From NCBI GenBank assembly GCA_024362935.1, contig JANCRA010000014.1, positions 10,781,258 through 10,845,257 on the forward strand: a stretch of DNA of 64,000 bases, written 5' to 3'. The position numbers and the translations under genes were made by a program. This stretch comes from Setophaga petechia (lineage: Eukaryota > Chordata > Aves > Passeriformes > Parulidae). Every line of letters begins with the position of its first letter. The first letter of the stretch is position 1. Of the stretch, positions 13,199-25,410 are shown one piece after another. The notes beneath the pieces are model-generated. The model worked only from the letters and a program-made list of their open reading frames with translations. It was not told where the DNA came from and did no database searches.

Positions 13199-16100
13199 CA
13201 TTTGCAAACAAAGAGACTAAGTTAATACTGCAAATGTTAACATTTTATCAAGGGTCTTGTAATGTTTGTTGTTCTTGTACTTGAACTTCTGGACGCAGGG
13301 AATTGCGTGAGAATTGTAACTTTTCATTTTCGAAAAACCATTTTCAGATTAGAGCTCTTCAGCTGAAAAAGTGTAAATTATCTGATATCTGACTGGAGAC
13401 TTTTTCTTGTCCAAGCACATAGGATAGAAGAGCTTGCAAATGTGACCTTAGAGGAGTTACATCTTTCACTGACTGTCCTTAGCAAGTGGGTCTCCAACTT
13501 CTCACTCCCACGGGAATGTGTAGCACAAAACCCCTAACCTGCTGCCATCTGCCTTTTTCTTGTTTCTCAGCTACCAGCACCATTACCCCGAGGTTCTGAA
13601 GGCTCTGACAGCAGCAATGCTCTGCATCCCCACAGCTTTTCTCAGCAGCCCTGGCTCCCCAAGGCTGACAGGGGCTGTAGATAGAGGAGAGCTGTGTGAG
13701 TTCCAGAACATCTCATCTGAATACACCAAGGTTGCTGCCTGTATCTCAGACCTGCACACTGGGCTTGCATGCCCACTTTTTATCTGTTCCTCCACAAGTA
13801 TGTCTAATAGAACTCTAATGTCTGTAATGCCTATAACTAATAGGAGATACTGAATCTTCCCTAAGTATCTTGCCTCACTTTTATTCTGAGACTATCATGA
13901 CTACACCACCACTACTAATACGAGCCCTTTACAATCACTAATGGATTAATCTTCACAGCACTGTTGTAGAGATAGAAGACAAAAGCACAGAGATAAAGCA
14001 AATTGCTATTTAGGTCAGAAACACAGTGAAAAATGGAAAAAAACACCCCAGAATTTCCAGTTTCTTAATGTTCATGTGTCTGCATTGCAGCTCAGACATT
14101 TTGCTTTGACTTCTGGCTTAAATTCCTTCATAGATTTTAATGTACCAGAACTGAAACTTTTCAATATTATAAAAAAATTATTTTCAATTGCACAGAATGC
14201 TAAACTTCCACAGAAAATCATAATACAATGCAAAAGAAACTGGTTCAGTCAACATTTTTCATATAATAATTTTGGCAACAGAGCTACCAAAGCAAAATAT
14301 GATTTTGCTGAAGACTTCATTGTAGGAAATAATGACCTTTTCAGTAAAATCAACTTTCCAACAAATCTATTTATAGGCAAGAAATTATTTGTTCTTTTAC
14401 TGGCATAAGGATACTAAATAACTTGTGAGATTAGGATCAGATAGGAATCCAGGAGAGGGTGACTGAATCTACACTTAACCCCCAGCCTTCCCTAGGAGTG
14501 AGCTTTTGTGTGGTTGTTTTCATTTGTGAACAGGAAAAGGAGTCTGGATGTTCAGAATAACATCTCTTTGCTAAATGGTCTAAACTGACTGGCATATATG
14601 TACTTGAATACCAATGAGAAGTATGTCCAAGCATGTATACTTGTGGAAACACAACGAAGTTAATGCTACTGTTCAGTCTTTTTTTGTTCCCCATTCAAGT
14701 ATATGAAAAAAAAGAAATTTATTTATCTTAAAACTATTGAAACCCCCCCACACTAGATCTGCTCTAGATTTCCAATTCCTTCACTTTTCTGTTTCAGCTA
14801 CCCTGCACAGATGCTTCATTCTTCAATGGGAAAGGCAGAAAATTAAAATCAATAACTTCATTATCTTTACAGTGGATTTTTTTTTTCACCTGAGTTTTCC
14901 CAGGCTTAATGTCTTACTATAACTTAAAAATCAGAGCTTGTTTTTACTGAAATATTCCATCCTTATTCCTTTCATGCAGAAGGTTAGGAATATGGCAGTG
15001 TATATCTTAATTTTTTATAATGCATATTCTGAAAGGACTAAAGCATAAATCTCTGTCTGCTTTCACAAAATGTCCCACAGAATATAGTGTAAACAAACAT
15101 TTTTATAGCATCTTCTCCTGATGCTATTATTTGCGAAAATAATAATTTTTATTTTAAAATGGAACGATTACCATTGATCTTTTAAATTCATATTCCTTTT
15201 CTGACAACAAAAATTCTTCCTGAACAGTTCTTTTTGGTTTTTGCATATACAAAAAATAAATAATTGACATTTTGTACTATGTGAACTTCATGTATTATTA
15301 ATTTGATGGAAATGAACACATGATGGAGCACCTTCTTTATCTTTGTGATTGTTTTCACAGATATGTCAGTAACACTGATATTGAATTGTATGATGTGTCC
15401 TAGGGACTGCAACATTTCAACAAAATATCTCCAGAAATATATATGCACCCACAATGTCATCTAACAAATTCACCTTTCATTAAAGTCATCTCCAGTAAAT
15501 GTGAGCTTGAATTTGCAAGGCAAATCTAAAAAGCTATGAAAGGAAAGCTGAAGATAAAAAATTATTAATATAGAAATAGAGCTTTAGAGATCATTTCTCC
15601 TATAACTCTAATGAGACAATAAAAATAAAAATCCAGAGATTCAGCCTTGACGGTAACACAGAACTTTCTTCTCAGGAATATTTGGGTTCTTCATTAAATG
15701 ATAAACCATGAGCTATTTCTATCTCATCTAAAATTCTGGCATCTCCTGACAATGTATTCTCCCAGTGATATGCACACATGTAATCACTCATTTACATTAA
15801 TGGGATTATGGGTGTTTTGTATCTAGGAGAGAATACATTTTAAATTTTTTTTTTTCTCTAAGAGTGGTTGCTTACGATGCACTTGGCAACTGAGATGTAT
15901 TATGGTTTCTCCCTAAATAGGAATTAAGTCTCTACTGTACAACATGTCATACTTGCCTGAAAGCAAAAATGCTGCCTACTAAGCAATAGACACCCTAATT
16001 AAAGTTGCCCAGCATAATATCAGCCCATTAGTTTAAACTAAAGAGAATAATGGAGGTGGTATTAGGATACCACAAAACATAACCTAAGGTCAAACAAAGA

Positions 16101-16710
16101 TTACTTTGCTTTGGGTATTTTTTTTTTAATGTATATATTATCAACAAATTTTCTGAAGCCAAATATAGATAATAAAATGCTCATCAGTTTTTAAGGCTCT
16201 GCCAAAGCAAAAATGATACAGACCAGCAATAAACTAATTGTCAATCAGATGCTCTTGCAGGAACGTTTTGCAATAATGAGATATAATAAATATTCATCAA
16301 GACATAGTCTATAAAGGCACATAGGAGCATATTTTATGCCTGTGTGTAACATATTATGCTGGACAGTTACAGCTGATTGTGGAATGGTAGCAGACTTATA
16401 AAGCTTTCCAGCATATTTACAGTCTCTTTATCCCTTATACATAGTCCAGAAAATCTGAACGCTTGTAAATGGTGGGGAAAGGAGGGAGTAAATATTGTGC
16501 ATTTTCAGCCCAGTCCTTTTCACAAGACATTCTTTAAGGAGGATGGTAAAAGGTCCAGAAAATAAGCAACCTTGGAATTCCCATTTTCAAACTTCATTTA
16601 ATCTGTAATCACATCTTTAATGGTGCAATTTCAGACATTCCTGGATTAACTGTTTCAGATTAAAATACCTTACAAACAGGAAAATAATGTATTAAGTAAT
16701 ACAGCTGAAC

Positions 16711-16742
16711 AATAATAATACTGCTGAATAATAATACTGCTG
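16711..16742. repeat. Two copies of a 16-bp unit
   Basis: The unit 'aataataatactgctg' is present at 16711-16726 and exactly again at 16727-16742, and continues into 'aattatc'. A diverged version ('gtaatacagctg') just upstream suggests an older, longer array. It is a minisatellite-like slippage product in AT-rich noncoding DNA. Confidence 0.85.
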
Positions 16743-18989
16743 AATTATCACCTGCTAAAAGAAATATTTTTGGATTGGGGCTTTTTAATATGATTTTGAT
16801 CCCAACAATTAACCAAATAAACCAGTAAATTATCCAGGTTCATTAAAAACCCTTGTTTGGCACTTTAAGAAACAGTCATGTGCTTCAAAACACAGGAAAA
16901 TCTTCCCAGAAGAGCTGATAAAGGAAGCAGCTGGCAGAGAATTTGGTTTTGTTTCATGACACTATAAGCAGCACTTTAATTGTTTCTGCTGCATGTCTAT
17001 CATACAGTCCTTTGAGATATTTATCACTGGAGTCAGGAAAATAAGCATTAGGAGGAGTCACAGGCACTCCTCAAATTAAGGCAAAGAGCCCAATCCTGCC
17101 CACACAGACTACAGCCCTTCCTGAAGCTCAGATTTTTCAACACCTCCCCGAGGTCATTCCCAGCAATATTTTCTTGGGTTCCACAAACTTAGCTCAAAAT
17201 AAAAGTTTCAGCCCATCCTTTTCTCTCCATCCTTGCCCAGGAGGATGGGCATTATGCCCCACGTAGTGAAGCTGGGAGTGTGCAAGGGTTTTACAGCCTC
17301 AGGCTTCTCCCTCTTTTCTCTACAGCCCACAGGGGCTATGCAGAATATACCTTCAGATGGGGTCTGTCATAGAGGGGTAGGGGGAGGAAAAGGTGATTTA
17401 GGGAGCCAGGCTCCTCCCTGCTGCTCCAAGGGCAGCACAGAGCTGCCAGCTCATGGCACAGTCCAGCCCTTGATCAGTTCCTTCACTCCTGTAAACAATC
17501 CGAGCACTTTGTTTTGTAATTTAGATTTGAACACAGAAATTTATTAAAATAGCTTATATTGTGCCAAGGATGCCATCTCAGGCACACCAAATGATCTCAC
17601 ATGGATATGAATATTTAGCTCTTCTCTAAGTAAACAATCACCAGAAATGCTTCTACATCCAGCACTTTCCCTGGATTTTATTTCTCACCATTTGGGTATG
17701 TTCACATTATAGGCTCACGGTCCAGATTTATTCTGAATTTCTCCAATGAGATTCACTCCCAATGACCAAATGTAAAGGGACCACATCAGAAAGGATAGAT
17801 ATATTCAGAACCTGACTGCCTGCATCTGGAAAGCAGAGCTCTGACACTGTACCAGCTTTGAAAGAGCACCTGGAATTTAGACATGGCATGTCTGTCTATT
17901 AGCCAGTTATCTGCAAGTATTTGATAGTTACAAAATTGTCACTAGTAGGTTGTTTGGCTAGAAAACAATAGCTGCAAGAAACATTTGAAATCTTTTGCCT
18001 GAGTGCCAGCTTTAGTGAAGGTCTGAGCTGTTCTCATTAAAAGTCAGCAGAGAGGATCCTACTGCTTTCAATGCTACAAGCTCAAATCCTGCAAGCATCA
18101 TTGTGCCACTGAAAGTAGGTCTGTGTAAGAACAATTACATAGCACTGATCCCAGATACTTGAGCTCTCTTCAGCAGTGCAAGACTCCTGTTATCACATTT
18201 GGCAGTGGCACTAAAAATAAGGCTTTCACAGGTTTAAAATGGAGATGACAGAATATCTTGTAATGGGACCCTTTGGGTGAATGAATTCCTTTGCTCCTTG
18301 AGCAGTGTGATTAGATGGGCCTGACTGCAAAGCACAGAAAGAATGACCTATCTGTACCACAGATGGGAACAGGTTTTTGGAAAAGATGGGTTAGACCTCT
18401 TGTTGTGGATTATGATCCTCCTAATCTTGCGTGATTCCATAGCAAGCTGGGCAGAAGCTGCTAAAATAACTACACACCAGGCAACAGCTGTAACACTCCA
18501 GGTTTTCTATAAGGAGAAATTAGAAAACTCAGGTAAGACTAAAACTCCTAAAGGTGACAAGTATGAAGAGAAGCTTCCTGGCCCTGTCCTTGCTATCACT
18601 TCTACCCAGGACTATTCCCTATGTCCAGCAGGGTTCCAAGCCTTGGCCGTGTCCTGGTGCTCTGGTGTGTGTCCATGGGAGCAGCTGTACCATGACCAGG
18701 GTGACACTGGCGCATCTGAGCCTCAGCCCAAGTCCCACAGGCCCTCAGTGGGCTGGGTGCTTTAGCTGGGCCAGACCATAGTCTGTTGGGTTTGACCATC
18801 TCTATATTTTATCAAGGCAGCCTTGGGCCACAGTCCAGTAATTGCCAGGGTTTTCCAAATGCTGGGTTGAAAACAAACTGCCATCAAAACTGAGTGGCTC
18901 TGTCAAGTTCAAAAGGTGAAATAAATGAATCTTTACACATTATAAGAACAAAATCAACATTCTTCTGTGGCATAAAGTGCCTGAAAAAC

Positions 18990-19340
18990 TAGCAAGTAAA
19001 AGCAGGTGTGATGTGCTCCCTGTCAGCTAACGACACTGATAAGCTTGCCATGCCTGGTTCTGCTTCATTTCAAACAGACTGCTGAAAAAAAGGGGGAAAA
19101 GCCAGAGCAGAAATAATTGCTGGAGCTTCGAGTTAGCTGAAAGAGCCTGCAGGCTAAGATCAACGCGACTGATTTCATCCTCTTCCTTTTATTTCTATAA
19201 CCTTAAACGTTCTGCTATTATAAAAGTCATCATGTCAGCTTTCCCCCAAGCCTTAGCAGCAGCCTATTTTAAAATTGTATCAATTGGTAAAGCTCCTGGC
19301 TGGAGTATTTTCATCTTGATTTATGGTTTTTGAGCTTTAA
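18990..19340. promoter_or_regulatory. Candidate conserved noncoding element (enhancer-like)
   Basis: This block has more even composition than its surroundings and lacks repeats and open frames of note. It carries dense transcription-factor-like words such as 'cagctaacgacactgataag' (GATA core TGATAAG), 'ttatttctataacc' and 'ctattataaaagtcatc'. The appearance resembles conserved regulatory DNA in vertebrate gene deserts. Conservation cannot be seen from one sequence, so this is a low-confidence pointer. Confidence 0.22.
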
Positions 19341-22190
19341 AGATGAAGAAAACTCCACTGACCTGATCCGAGCATGCATGTGCATTGTCCCACACATATG
19401 TTTATAATCAGACCCTACAGAAACAACGCATATTAGGGAAGCTTTAAAATTCCAGCAAAAGCAGCAAATTGCAAGTGAACACTGTATTTATCCTGTATTT
19501 GTCTCCAAGAAAAAAAAAAGGCACCTATTTTGATGCTAAACGTTTTCTTTCTCTGCTTAATATCAGGGATTTAGCACTTCCTGAGGCCATTGATAAGGTA
19601 AGGGTCTTAGAATTAAGAAACTCGTAAATCAGTGTAACAAATGTGGACATAAAATACTGTGGCCTTGTTCTTGCTTCTAGATCAATGTAACTGATAAAAG
19701 AACTCTAGGCTGGTGAGGAAGGGGGCAAAGGGACTTCTGCTTTTTTTTTTTTTTTTTTTTTTAAGCAGGGACTGATCAAAAGCAACCCCACAACTTAGAC
19801 TGTTCCAGCAAAGCAGCAGCCATCCAGCCCTTACGCATATTGCTTCCTTTTAAACACTTGCAGCATGGACCCCAGAGAATGCATTATTAAAATGTTCAAG
19901 AGGATCATATTAGGCCTTCAGAATAAATACTAACTTCCCACAATAATCTTCACACATTCGTCCATAGGGAACGATGGAATAATGACCCTTTGAATTTGTA
20001 ATACAAAGGAGAGGCTTTTCTTCTCCCCCTCTCCTTGCCAGCAGTGTGGTGGCATTGCACACTAAAGAGCCTCCTGCTACAGGAGAGGTTAACCCAGGAG
20101 AGGAGGCACTTAGAGAAAGGAACTGAATAGAAAAAAAGATGGTGGCTAAAGCAGGGAGATGAAGGTAAGGTTTCCTCACTGAATGGGGAAATACACATTA
20201 CAAATAAAACACACTCCTGGTGCCGTGGGGTTCTGGAGGAAGGCTGAGCAGTGGGATGCCCAGGAATTACCTGTCATGCTGCTCACATCAGCCCATCACA
20301 CAGGGAAAACACATCCCTACACAAAAAGGTTTGAGCATAAGAAGCACTTCTGTAGTCCTCTACTCACATAATTCAAATGTTTGGTCCGAGAAATAATCCA
20401 AATAATACCTCAAATAATCCCAGGTAAGTTAACTACCAAACTCACTATTTCTTGTGATGTGTGTAGAAGAGAAGCTCAACCCAAATCTGAGAAAATTCTC
20501 TTGGGACTAAGTTTGATGATCCCCTAAAAATGATCTATACCTTCTCTTCAGACAGATAGTAGGTCAGGAAATGCTGTTTTTCTTTGGAGGCGAGCTGGTC
20601 ACCGTGTTTCTGAAACAATTCTTTTTCTCCTGTCTTTTTTCTCTGCTTTTGAGAAATGGCTCGACAGAGCTCACCTTACCCAGGGAGATGCTTGATAGAT
20701 TGCACATGAAAAAATCTGATCTATCCCTTTTCCCAGGACAGAATTGTTCCCCACAAAATACTTTGTATCCATTATCAAAGGAATTAAAACATGCAAATAG
20801 GAGAAAGGTCTGCTAAGTTATCCTGTTGCTTTGAAAGAACCTAAAGGCACAATTTATGGCAAGTGGGAGTCTTTTAAAAAACAGCAACTGCTTTAGCTGA
20901 GCTGGGGGAAAGAGAGGTTGTGCATGCAGTCAAAGCCATAAATGCTAGCCTTGGTCTGAAAAAAGGTAATTGTGCTGCGACTGCTGACAGGTCTGACAGA
21001 AAGTGTCTTCATTGAGAAATTGCATTTTGAAGTTCTTCCCGTTCCTTCAGAAATAAATGGACTAAAGCAACAGGGCTAGCTCTGACAGGAAGCGGGGATT
21101 CGGGACTTCAAATACAAACATTATGAAAAACAAGCAACATCTGCAAACAGTAAGTACTTATTTATATTTTATGGAGTGTGTGCTTGGGATTTTGACAGGT
21201 TTTTAAACAGAGCCTATATTAGGCCCATACAAAGGCGAGAATGTCCCTTTTTAAAAATACATTATGCTGCTGAAAAGCAGTCTAAATCTGCAGTCCAAGC
21301 CTCAGGTGAGCTCTGACCCCTCCTAACCTGGTCTAACAAAACACACATGTGGTGTTTGCAATAGAACAGTTTACTGCTACTTTCTCAAGGTCAGGACAAG
21401 ACAGACGCTTGAGGGTTAGTATTCAGCAAGATTTTCCCTCAGCTGCCAGAGTGGCTTTGAACTTTTCCCTTTTGAACAAATAGGAAGTGAAACTGTGAGG
21501 AAACAAGTGCTTGGAATCAGAGAGGCACACATACCAAAAAGAGAAGGGAACCTCCCAAAAACTATATAGATCTTTTTCAAGCAAACAAAAAATAATCTGA
21601 GCCAAAAAACAAACCCAGCCTGACATCCAATTTAAAGGCCTAAAATTATTCTGTGTGTAGTTTTGAAATTTTAAAGCACACTCCTTTTCAGATGCTACCC
21701 CTGATTTTTTTCATATAACAAATAATAACCAGTTGGCAGGTATGGTGCACTGTGCACTATAAAATATTTAGTAAGGCAATAACGACTCCCTGGGCAGCAT
21801 AAGAAAACCGCGATTATATTCAGAGAGAAAGCCATGAACAAACAGAGGGGGAAAGAAATACAAAGAAAGATAAAGGAAGGCCTTTCATCAGGTCTTCCTG
21901 TCCAATAACACACTCAGGCTTGATCCATATGTTTTGAGAAAAATCAAAGTGTCACGACTACCAAAAATGTCAATAGCTCCAGTAAGGAATATTGTCTAAC
22001 ATTTTCTATTACACTGTTGAAGAATTTGCCTCCCAGCGCAATTTGGAAGAAAAGTCTTTTATTTCTAAAACACTAAAAAAAATGAACAAGGCACGCTTCT
22101 GTGCAATGTGTAATACAATAATGCTGTGGGCTTCCAAACTATCCTGGAAACTGATACTTTGATGAAAGTGAGTCCTTCTCCACAACTCTC
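19341..22190. other. Noncoding stretch without a recognised gene
   Basis: No gene is supported. The segment contains a 22-base thymine run (19741-19762). The sequence near 20.99-21.26 kb is repeat-free and could be another conserved element, but there is no direct evidence. Confidence 0.5.
19741..19762. repeat. poly(T) run, 22 bases
   Basis: This is the longest homopolymer in the window, 22 consecutive thymines following 'gggacttctgc'. It is not next to a recognisable retroelement. A minus-strand poly(A) tail of an unrecognised retrocopy is possible, but nothing gene-like precedes it. Confidence 0.9.
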
Positions 22191-22345
22191 ATATTTTCTG
22201 TCCTCTGCACACAGACAGGGCTGCGAGGCACATCCTGGGCACTGGGATCTAATAGCGCAATGCATCGCTCACTGGGAAACTGGAGAAGGCAAACTTTCAT
22301 CAGCCCTAATATTTTTATAATCCTGCATAATGACCCACAAGATTG
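22190..22345. promoter_or_regulatory. Candidate regulatory block with retained CpGs
   Basis: The block retains several CpG dinucleotides ('gggctgcgagg', 'aatagcgcaatgcatcgctc') in CpG-poor surroundings. The core 'gcgcaatgcat' combines a C/EBP-like half site with a POU-like ATGCAT. Retained CpGs in noncoding DNA can mark hypomethylated regulatory sequence. Function is inferred and weakly supported. Confidence 0.2.
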
Positions 22346-23269
22346 GCTAACCCCCCAAAATGGAGGGGCTTGAGGGCTGTCCAGGAAGGGAGCATTAATT
22401 GCACTTTGCTCCGAGCTGTGCCTCTGTGTGCTGTTTGCATCCCCGTGCATAGCTTGCCTTTAAGGACATCCCATTTCTCCCTGTCATCTGTAAACAAACA
22501 ATTTTATTGCTGTCTTGGCAAAATGTAAACAAAACTTAGCACCTTGCCCTGGGGAGAGCTGCAGCTAACATATGGTTTGTCTGTACCTTGGTGCACAATT
22601 TCTTTTGTATTTGTCTTTTCCAGTACCCTTCAAGTTCCAGAGGGAAAAAAACACATCAGTGCTGCTGCGTCTTTATCCTGTGGAATCTAAACTAGAATTG
22701 AGCGTGTTGCAGGCAATCAATACTACTGTGAAAATTAGCCTTTATGACTGAGCCACTGTTTGCTCACAGGGAAAAAAAAAAAAAAACCAAACAACCTGGC
22801 ACGAATACAGTGCAGCTACCAAACCATTGCTGTGAGCTCACCACACTTAGCTCATCTCCTGGGGTTCTCTTCCAGAGGGTTTAGCACCCACCTGAGGGAG
22901 AAGTGGCACCAGAGGCAGAGAGCTGCTCAGCACTGTGAAGGACTTAGATGAACCACTTGGGATTTTGCCCTGGAGCCTGCAGCCATCCCCTGGCAGGAGG
23001 GGGGAGCTCACTGCCAAACCAGCAGTGGCAGAGGTGCTGCTGTGGCACTGGGGGGCTCAGCAGGTGCTGCTGGTGCTTGGACAGCCCAGAGCAGCAGGGA
23101 CAGCAGGTCCCTGCTCCTGCCCCACCGACTGCCCAGGCCCTGGCAGGACAGAGGGCAGGACCAGCAGACAAGTGGGGATGGATGGAGTGCTTGCCCTGCA
23201 AGGGTGCCCTGCAGAGCTGCACTCACCTGGCCCTAGGAAGAGACCTTGGGGGACCAGACAGCAGCACCC
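22346..23269. other. Noncoding stretch ending in a GC-rich block
   Basis: The left part is ordinary sequence with a 15-base adenine run (22772-22786). The right part, about 22960-23269, is markedly GC-rich, and its open frames on both strands overlap almost completely, a composition effect. The block directly precedes a CR1 fragment and may be a diverged upstream part of the same insertion, but I could not match CR1 phrases in it. Confidence 0.45.
22772..22786. repeat. poly(A) run, 15 bases
   Basis: Fifteen adenines follow 'tgctcacaggg'. No retrocopy is recognisable upstream. Confidence 0.9.
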
Positions 23270-23550
23270 AGAACCTATGAGGGGTTAGCAAGGAGATGGA
23301 GCCAGAGCCAGGCCACAGTGGTACATGGTGGGAAAATGTGGGCAAGAGGTGACACAAGGACTGGAAATGAGGAGAAATGAGCAAGACACAGGTTGCCCAG
23401 GGAGGTTATACAATCTCCAACCTTAAAGGTCTTCAAGACCTGACAAGAAAAAGCCCTGAATAACCACTTCAAAGCCCACAGCCGACTGCTTTCAGCAGGA
23501 GGTTGGACAAGAGAGCTCCCAAGACTCTTTCCTACCCAAATTACAAACCC
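23270..23550 (+). mobile_element. CR1 LINE 3' fragment, sense strand, diverged
   Basis: CR1 landmarks appear in order: 'cacaggttgcccagggaggt' (about 23388-23407), 'tctccaaccttaaaggtctt' and 'gcaggaggttggacaagaga' followed by 'gctccc', equivalent to the usual run of first-residue landmark, short spacer and pre-tail phrase. The preceding 'aggagatggagccag' and 'gacacaaggactggaaatga' fit the C-terminal reverse-transcriptase part of CR1. The copy is more diverged than those at 1.4 and 55.9 kb, so it is probably older. It contains no intact reading frame. Confidence 0.8.
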
Positions 23551-25392
23551 CTCATGAGTTACTCACAGGAAACCCTTTTACTTCAGTGAGACAGATTTCT
23601 GGAATAAGATTCATGCAAAAGCATTTCACAATCTGGCCTTTGGCATACTATTTGTCATTAAACTTCTGCACTCACTTAACATATTCCAGTACAGTATTTG
23701 CACACACTGACATGAACACACCTACTCATTTCCAGAAATAGGTGCATTTTCTTTTCAGAAAATCCAGCAAGGCTGCCCTGTCAATATTTGGTTTTATCAT
23801 ACGGTGCAAAGTTGTTTGTTTTCTACCTGTATGTTATTAAGAGGGAGAGCTAACACAGCAATGGACATTTTAGTCAATAAACTAAACATTGATACTCATC
23901 ACATTAATTAGAGTATATTCAAAAGTGAAAATAAATCCTGCCTGCCTAAGCAAATCATGTGGTGAGCAGAAGAAATGTCACAGAATTTACTTGGTAGAGA
24001 ATAAACAATGGGAAAATAACTATTAGTGAGATATATGCAATGAACTAGTTATCAAAAAAATATGACTCCATATTGACAAATTAACCACAAATAGAGTGGG
24101 AGCTCGTGTAGCTATTTGCTGTTTGGAATTACTCAGCAAATGGATCGTGTCAGCAAACTGCTGCCAGGGCTTGGCTGTCAGGTTTCTCACCACAAGTATT
24201 ACTTTGAATACAAGTCCTTTGGGCAATCAGCTACTTGTGCTCAGCACCTCCTCACCTGAGTCAGGCAGCATTTTCCCTCTCTCCCTGCTGCATGGGCTTA
24301 GCAGATTCCCATGCTAGCAGGGAAGGCATTAGACAACCACATACCTTTGACACCACTAATTTACAATCATGAGTTCTGTCTGCAAATTTTTTTATTCACA
24401 GACAAGAGCTCATAATGTTCCCAGGAAGTGAACAAAGATGGAGCAAATACTGCCAAAGTCACTTGCAGCTTTCACTTGAAATATTACAAAAAAAATTTTC
24501 AAGTATTCACACATAGCTAAAAATAACCCTTCTGAACTTCCTGCTCTATTCATAAGCTATACTCTAAATAATAAATTTTAAAAGGATCATAGAATTCACA
24601 AAGGCTTCCTTCCCTTATAATTGGATTTAGGGGTTTTTTGGCTAACATACAGCCCAGATATTGCTTATGAGTCTGGCATACAAAGGAAAAATAGCCAGGA
24701 AGGGTAAGATTTGACCAACAAGCCTAACTTCATATTCCTCAATCCCCCATCCAAACACATGCCAGGATAGGGGTCCTGCTCCTCCCAAGACCAGCTGCAT
24801 TTCCAAAGGCACATGAAGGCATCTCTACTTTGTCACCAGCATTTTTATTTTCAGTTCTCTGCCACACAGCCTGGTTTTCCTGTGGGTCCATTAGCTGTGC
24901 TTGCAGTGTACATCCCTGTTGCTGGAACACACAAAGACTGAGTGACATGATAAGCATTTCAACCACTTTTGCTGCCTACATTGTTTTTTGAAAGGTCCAG
25001 CAAGAGATGGCATGGTTAAGATCTCAAGCATAATATAAAACCAGAGAGATGACACTGTCTTATTCCTTCAGAGGAAAAATGGCCCCCAGATGACTGAAAT
25101 TTCCCTCTAGTCAGTGTCAGTAAACAGCAACAGAAATAAAAAGTCACAAGGGTACAATTGTCATTAGTATGTAAATTTTAAAAGCTCAGTCAAAAATATC
25201 AATACTTTCCACTTAATTTATTACTATATAAAGATGGATGATAGTAAAATGAAACATTGATTTTCAATGCCCTTTAAAAAATGGTGATGAAGACAATACT
25301 CAAGGACAACTACTTCAAAATACAGACTTAAAATTAATTATTGTATTTTTTTTTACAAATGCTTGTTCAGTTCAATCCTATTTGATTACTTC

Positions 25393-25410
25393 TTTTTTTT
25401 TTTTTTTTTT
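25393..25410. repeat. poly(T) run, 18 bases
   Basis: Eighteen consecutive thymines lie within a longer pyrimidine tract ('ttacttc' before, 'cttttaatg' after). This is a simple repeat. Confidence 0.9.

Larger units (their letters stand above)
10053..18990. other. Noncoding stretch without a recognised gene
   Basis: No exon could be supported. The AT-rich parts (about 13.9-17.0 kb) carry many short A/T runs. The region at 12.8-13.2 kb is more GC-rich and gives several overlapping open frames on both strands, which argues for chance. Two short tandem duplications (13157-13198 and 16711-16742) and a small perfect hairpin (11322-11357) are listed separately. Confidence 0.5.

Noticed and set aside
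12666..13284. Six overlapping open frames on both strands
   Set aside because: Simultaneous openness in many frames reflects low stop density in a GC-rich patch and not coding selection.
18343..18765. 140-codon plus-strand open frame
   Set aside because: No homology recognised, and composition switches midway. An overlapping plus-strand frame and an opposite-strand frame cover its second half, and no exon boundaries or conserved motif are visible. Its length is compatible with chance in a 64-kb window.
19741..19762. Long poly(T) considered as the poly(A) tail of a minus-strand retrocopy
   Set aside because: No processed-gene sequence is recognisable beyond the run on the minus strand, and no flanking target duplication was identified.
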